Assembly (NCBI RefSeq): GCF_964340395.1
Contig: NC_135552.1
Location: 16,094,694-16,158,693 of the forward strand
Origin: Glandiceps talaboti
Lineage: Eukaryota > Hemichordata > Enteropneusta > Spengelidae
DNA length: 64,000 nt
Direction: 5' to 3'
Position 1 is the stretch's first letter, and each line of letters starts with the position of its first letter. This document shows positions 45,577 to 64,000 of this stretch, piece after piece. Both the position numbers and the translations under genes were made by a program. Below the pieces are notes generated by a model that worked only from the letters and a program-made list of their open reading frames with translations, had not been told where the DNA came from and made no database searches.

Positions 45577-45660
45577 CATCTCCGGCGGGATTCGAACCCG
45601 CAGCCTCCGAATTTCATACCTGTTAGAAGTCCGACGCGCTATCCGTTGCGCCACGGAGAC
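45577..45660 (-). tRNA. trnR-UCU: tRNA-Arg(UCU), 11-nt intron (copy 3)
   Basis: Same as copy 1 except that the first intron base is A instead of G. The mature tRNA is unchanged. Confidence 0.95.
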
Positions 45661-46006
45661 CTATATGTCTTTCACACATTTAGAATGAACCATGACAATA
45701 AATCAATAAAATGTTATACTCTATTTACGTACACAATCCGCCCAAATGTAGACCAATTTTCATTCATTTCACTCTTGGATATAAAGGGATATTCAAATTT
45801 TCCATAAACTTTGGGTTCTGATGAGTCATTTTATGATTATCACTTCGCAGAATTTTCGCTTGGTTACCAAGAAACGCGAAATTGAAAGTTTAACTCTTTT
45901 TTCACTTCGATTGTTCTTTTGTGTCAAATAAACTTTGGCCGGCTTCGTTTCTTAACAGAGAGTTAGGCATTTTGTACCTTCGAGCTCAGGCTACCAAATC
46001 ACATTT

Positions 46007-46243
46007 GTGCCTGACACTACAACAAATAAAGTAGCCCTCATTGTTTTGTCTTTTCTTCTTTTCTGTTTGACTTGTACTAGTAGCAATGACAATGGGTTTG
46101 CAGGCTTGCTTTCGATTTATGACGAGGAGTTGGGCAATGATACTTTCAGGTTACCCCCAGAGAAAACCCAGTTCATGCATCGCCAAGCAGCGGAACTGGT
46201 TGTCATTGGAGAAATGACTGCCATAAATTTCAATGTACCATAG
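46007..46243 (+). CDS. Frame-conserved ORF in the tRNA array unit, unknown
   Basis: 78 codons in this unit; equivalents end at 42932 (unit 1) and 44591 (unit 2). The conserved part runs GFAGLLSIYDEELGN then TFRLPPEKT and ends GEMTAINFNVP stop. Between units most flanking differences include indels, but inside this frame there are none, and four of about seven substitutions are silent. A pyrimidine-rich tract ending in tttgcag precedes GCTTGC, so it may be a relic terminal exon that was co-amplified with the tRNA gene. The opposite-strand frame changes amino acids at most of the same sites and is less likely. Not recognised. Confidence 0.25.
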   Translation: MPDTTTNKVALIVLSFLLFCLTCTSSNDNGFAGLLSIYDEELGNDTFRLPPEKTQFMHRQAAELVVIGEMTAINFNVP

Positions 46244-47246
46244 TTCCAATCGTGTTCAGGGTAAAATAAGACCGCACATAAACTAATATGAAAGTTCATA
46301 TGTGTTGGTAATTCAATGTGTTGCATTATAAGTGATGCTCTGAATAATGCCAATCTGTTGACAAAGACGGAAGTACGCAGTCGAAAATTTCAGGTAACAA
46401 TTTTCAAGTTTGTTGGAACAAAAGTTTAATGCAACACTGTCTTATTAGAATTGTTGTGACAACGTTGAATCGTACGCTGAGTTTCGGTTTCTAACGGGGG
46501 AGTTGAGCAGTTGTACCCTCACGGGCTTAGGATGTCAGATTTTGTCTGGCGATTTTGCACCGTCTTTTTGTTTCTCGGCATTCACTTCTATTCCATCACA
46601 TTTCCCGCGGTTCATTGTAAAGCTGGAAATTATTGTCTTGGTCAGTGTGACGTAACCACTGGCCAATGGGGGGCATGGGTTCTGACATCCCCAGTGGTAT
46701 TTAGTGAAAGTATGCGAATATTCAGCAGTACGTACGTTGCACATCTATTTTCATTTTTTCGTAATTATTAAGCACTTCTTTGTATTGTTGTTAGTTTTAT
46801 ATTTATTATGAAATCCTAGTTCAAGGCCAGCTGTTAGCTACGTTCCGCAAAGTCACTTTTTCTGTAAAAGATAGTTCACTGTTGCCTTTTTTCACTAAAG
46901 GTACAGGTTTCCAGAACCTTTCCCTAAGAATTACGGGCTTTTATTTCTGTTTTCTCCCTGGGCGACCATGTGTTTGTTTGTTTGTTTGTTTGTTTGTTTG
47001 TTTGTTTGGCTGTCACCGGGATGATTTTTGTGGAATTATGTGCCTTTACGGCGAAATTCTTCCGTCCCTTTGTTTTGTTTTGCGTCGGGCAGCCATTTTG
47101 GTTTCACAGCTTTTTCAACCCTTTTTTTACTGCGTGGCTCTGCTCACCACCGCTATCCCTTTATAACAGTGCCATGTGTTACTTAGTGCAGTCTGGGAAA
47201 TAAGTGCTGGTCAGTTTGTGATTGAAAATTGCAATAAAAACAGTAG

Positions 47247-47330
47247 CATCTCCGACGGGATTCGAACCCGCAGCCTCCGAATTTCATACCTGCTAGAAGT
47301 CCGACGCGCTATCCGTTGCGCCACGGAGAC
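47247..47330 (-). tRNA. trnR-UCU: tRNA-Arg(UCU), 11-nt intron (copy 4)
   Basis: One change in the T stem (CCCGC to CCCGT), leaving a G-U pair, so folding is kept. The sequence on its upstream (higher-coordinate) side diverges from the array within ~110 bp. Confidence 0.93.
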
Positions 47331-48773
47331 CTGTACGACATTACCCTAAAAGTATGTAGAATGAACCATGACAGTTAATCTAGTCTTTTGAATTTTTTAA
47401 AGTGTTACTCAATTCACGTACACTATCGGCCCAAATGTAGATATAAATCAAAATAAATAATTACACTTTGGATGGCACAATGAAATTAAGACTAACTGTT
47501 TATTAACACAATGAGAGGCGATACCTCAGAAATCCTGTTGGACCTTTTCTTCATTATATATATTATAATTGATAAATTGGGTTATAACAGAAGCACTGTC
47601 AGCCTCGGACTGGATGGAACAACACACTTCCAACATCTCCTTTGGTGAGTACAATGTAACAGTATTTAGCCAAATATATATAGTTTCTGGACATGTGAAA
47701 CCACAGACCCTCCACCAACTCTATGGTCAAACCTTGGAGTAATTATACTGTAGTAAATTCGTCCTCTCTATATCTACAGGTGAGGCATAACATCTATTGT
47801 TATGTAAATATCTACCTGACTCGATGCGACTGTCAGGAACTTGAACCGTAACGCTAAAAACAGGGCATAAGGCATTACGAAACTTCTGTCATATCAACTG
47901 ATATTGTTCTTTACTTATAAAGTTCAAAATTGCGGTATGTTTCAAGCTTCGGAAACAAGGATAGATTAGTAAAGTGCGAGTAAACCATTCTCGCAAACCA
48001 GACCTAGCGGTTTATTTCTTCCGCGACACTGCGAAATAATGGCAGTGCGTCGGGGACGGTGCCGTAAAAGAGGCTGTGGTTTGCGACGATGGCGTATAAA
48101 GGCAGTCTAGGATATAGATATCCTGACAGCGACCCATACGTAAGAGGCAACACGCCCTACATCTTGGTTAAACTCAAGCTTCACAAAGGTCAACAGAAAA
48201 AAAGAGAGTAATTGTTCAACTCCAAAAGCCCAACCATCTTTCCCTTTTTATGCTCAGTCGTATTGAAAGGTATAACAATAGCGTGTAAGACGAGTAGTGT
48301 GGCATAGATTCAGCCTGAACCAATATTTGAAAACTCTTAAAATCTAAAGTGTAGAATTGAGAAATGACCATTGCTTACCCTGAATTGGTATCATTTTGGT
48401 TGGTTTGTAAATCTTTTTGAAACAAATGTGTATCATGTAGGGATTATTGTTGTGCACTGTTTCAACTGTTCTCCTGCATGTAATCCCAATGTTTCACTTC
48501 CATATGACTGGTAAGACATTTACCATCGAATACTTGAAGAGCTAAGTTTGCATCAACATTCAACTTTTAATTGTCAAATTTACTGTGTGACAATGCTGTC
48601 CTCACACTCCACATCGCCCCCCCCCCCGACCCTTCTTTTGAAATCATTAGCCACAATCTATAACCGGAAAACAAAACAAAACACTGAGGTAGCTGCGCGT
48701 CGGAACGAGATATCCTCTTATTTAATTACCAGCTACAATCTATGAAATTAGAAAACCTTTAATAAAAGATTAG

Positions 48774-48857
48774 CATCTCCGGCGGGATTCGAACCCGCAG
48801 CCTCCGAATTTCATACCTGCTAGAAGTCCGACGCGCTATCCGTTGCGCCACGGAGAC
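48774..48857 (-). tRNA. trnR-UCU: tRNA-Arg(UCU), 11-nt intron (copy 5)
   Basis: The mature sequence equals copy 1, but the 3' flank differs: it reads ...taataaaagat before the gene, giving only TTTTATT as a weak terminator instead of TTTTT. Confidence 0.93.
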
Positions 48858-49275
48858 CTATATGTCTTTCACACATTTAGAATGAACCATGACAATAAAT
48901 CAATAAAATGTTCGCTCTATTTACGTACACAATCGGCCCAAATGTAGACCAATTTTAATTCATTTCACTCTTTGGGTTCTGATGAGTCATTTTATGATTT
49001 TCATTTCGCAGAATTTTCGCTTGGTTACCAAGAAACGCGAATTAATTGAAAGTTTAACTCTTTTTCACTTCGATAGTTCAAGTTTTGTGCCCCGAATAAT
49101 TAAATATAAAGTCGGCTTATTAGTTTAATTTCTTATCAGAGAGTTAGGCATTTGTACCTTCGAGCTTAGGCTACCAAATCACATTTGTGCCTGACACTAC
49201 AACAAATAAAGTAGTCCTCACTTTTCTTTTCTGTTTGACTAGAACTAGTAGCAATGGGTTTGCAGTACGGAAGGT

Positions 49276-53739
<4,464 letters not shown>

Positions 53740-53742
53740 TAA

Positions 53743-54486
53743 AGGAGCCTTCAGTAATTACAGGGGGAGGGCTGGAGGAAAGCAGGTCCGGGCTGTTGCC
53801 TAAGACATGACCCCCCCCCCCCCCCCACCGACTCCTTTGTGCTAAAACGTGAACCTCCCTCAATTTCCTTTCTCTAAAACATCACCTCCCCATTAAAGTA
53901 TTTCCAAACATATGGTTTAAATGCTGGCAGACATAGAAAAGGACAGTAGTTCTAAAATCAATGGTTTGAAGGACTTAATCCCACCGCTGCCACCACGTTG
54001 AAAGTTTTAAATGTATTGCTTATTTCCAACTACTACAACTGAAGGCCTGGAAATTAACAACCAAACAATGTATGGGCACACTTCCGATATTGTCGGGACC
54101 GAGGTCAACATCTCCACAATATCATCCTGATATCACACCTGACAATTAATTCACTGCATGGTTGTCATTTGATTGACATGGTCTGATATTACGGTACCTG
54201 TGCCTCTTAAACCGCCTTGCTCGGTGTACCTAACCCTAACCTTAACACTAACACTAACACTAAACTTAAACCTTAACCCTAAAACCGGTACCAAAACCAA
54301 ATCCCAACCCTTACGATGTGGCAGCAGTGGGATGCCAAATTCCCCAAAAATGCGAAATTAGACAATATATTGAGTCTAAGTAAAATGTGACCTCTCCTTA
54401 CCTCCATTCTCTAAAATATGACCCTCTAATGAGAACCGATTTGTAAAAAGTGACCCCCATCTCCCTTGTAATTACTAAAGCCTCCC
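53743..54486. mobile_element. Second Harbinger-like MITE with TAA target duplication
   Basis: The left end AGGAGCCTTCAGTAATTACA and the right end (reverse strand) GGGAGGCTTTAGTAATTACA are inverted repeats, each followed by a G-rich tract. TAA flanks both ends (53740-53742 and 54487-54489). The 744-bp span has no transposase and contains telomere-like repeats at 54228-54290. It is a different family from the 17948 element but has the same insertion signature. Confidence 0.72.
54228..54290. repeat. Degenerate interstitial telomere-like repeat (CCCTAA)n
   Basis: Tandem cctaaccctaacc / cactaacactaac / cttaaccctaaa variants, roughly ten units, inside the 53743-54486 element. Confidence 0.75.
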
Positions 54487-54489
54487 TAA

Positions 54490-63392
<8,903 letters not shown>

Positions 63393-63725
63393 CTAGCAGC
63401 CGACTAAACCCACGCCAGGATGATGTACAAAAATGATACGCGATGTAAAAAAAATGATATTATGACGTAATTTTTTAGGTACCAAAATTTTTGAAGAATG
63501 CCACATGTTTGAAGCCTCTTTGTCCACCACTATTATGCTGTTTATAGTTAGATTTGCTTCTGAATAAGTTTTAGTACGTGATGCATGTTTTTGCATTTGT
63601 GTATTTATTTCAGTCAATATAGTCTCGGCTACAGACCGTGTCACTTTAACAAACCCATGTCCATAAGCATGAAAGAATTGAGGTATTTCTATTGTTAGCT
63701 TCTTAATATCATTTTTGTGACGTCA
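63393..63725 (-). CDS. Possible coding exon or transposon fragment, unknown
   Basis: An open minus-strand frame of about 110 codons lies between a stop near 63730 and TAG/TAA-type termination at 63393. The first ATG in frame is at 63644 (83 aa). Its upstream half reads protein-like (KKLTIEIPQFFHAYGHGF, VKVTRSVAETILTEINTQ, SEANLTINSIIVVDKEAS). No family was recognised; it could be an exon or an old mobile-element fragment. A possible donor (gtacct) lies within the frame near 63477. Confidence 0.25.
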
Positions 63726-63894
63726 TCCTTGTGACGTCATGACCTTCGTCTTTTTAATCACTTCTGTATTTCAGGTATAAAAACAAAACGAATGTGTTTA
63801 TAAGGTTGGAGGCTTGAATGGGTTGAAATGGAATTTATAGCAACCTTGTACTACATGTACCATGATATAGGGATTGTAACACAAACACAGAACA

Positions 63895-64000
63895 AACAAA
63901 CAAACATACATACTATTACATACATACATACATCCATCCATACATACATACATAATACATACATACATACATACATACATACATACATACATACATACAT
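63895..64000. repeat. (CAAA)n/(TACA)n microsatellite running off the window
   Basis: A short CAAA run, then TACA with CATC variants up to the window end. Confidence 0.95.

Larger units (their letters stand above)
42230..49275. repeat. Tandem array of ~1.65-kb units, each with a tRNA-Arg(UCU) gene
   Basis: tRNA-to-tRNA distances are 1656, 1648, 1670 and 1527 bp. Units 1-3 are ~95% identical over their full length. After the fourth tRNA the similarity fades by about 47445 and unrelated sequence fills to about 48765. The fifth tRNA is followed by array sequence again until 49275, where homology stops at gggtttgcag. Each full unit also holds a frame-conserved ORF, a (TTTG)n run and two diverged copies of an inner ~60-bp segment (compare 42640-42700 with 43165-43230). 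Confidence 0.92.

Overview
The window is AT-rich nuclear DNA from an animal, most likely a marine invertebrate. The genes have GT-AG introns of 0.1-5.5 kb. The core histone genes end in the metazoan replication-dependent stem-loop. A nine-exon SLC37A4-like transporter can be read end to end, and there is an array of intron-containing tRNA-Arg(UCU) genes. The DNA is loaded with tetranucleotide and (TA)n microsatellites and with short non-autonomous transposons. I cannot fix the phylum from the sequence alone.

Layout. 0-3.1 kb: a possible minus-strand exon at the left edge, then the 3' half of a plus-strand gene for a single-pass membrane protein with a Pro/Tyr-rich PPxY tail. 5.7-13.4 kb: a four-exon gene reconstructed here (409 aa) with a signal peptide, a very long Ser/Lys/Glu/Asp block-repeat ectodomain, one transmembrane helix and a short acidic tail. 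15.4-22.2 kb: a histone cluster (H2B; then a divergent H2B/H2A pair) separated by a 1.5 kb Harbinger-like foldback element and minisatellites. 26.7-35.9 kb: a glucose-6-phosphate exchanger gene (SLC37A4-like) on the minus strand, 433 codons, all junctions in phase. 38.3-40.8 kb: a small minus-strand gene of unknown function. 42.2-49.3 kb: a tandem array of about 1.65 kb units, each with one tRNA-Arg(UCU) gene and a conserved short reading frame. 49.3-64 kb: no recognisable gene apart from one weak ORF near 63.4 kb; mostly microsatellites and transposon relics.

Points for a second look: (1) short inserts sandwiched between long (TA)n tracts, two of which fold as type I hammerhead ribozymes on the plus strand, with a decayed third; (2) the Ser/Lys/Glu/Asp-rich membrane protein, whose exon 3 ends so that intron retention gives an immediate stop and a secreted form; (3) in SLC37A4, seven intronic tandem copies of the end of exon 8, most carrying an open, phase-compatible 30-nt cassette between splice-like sites; (4) the tRNA-Arg array; (5) a second copy of the histone divergent promoter that seems to have lost its H2A partner.

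All splice assignments are from reading frame, phase and consensus sites only; no transcript or database search was available.
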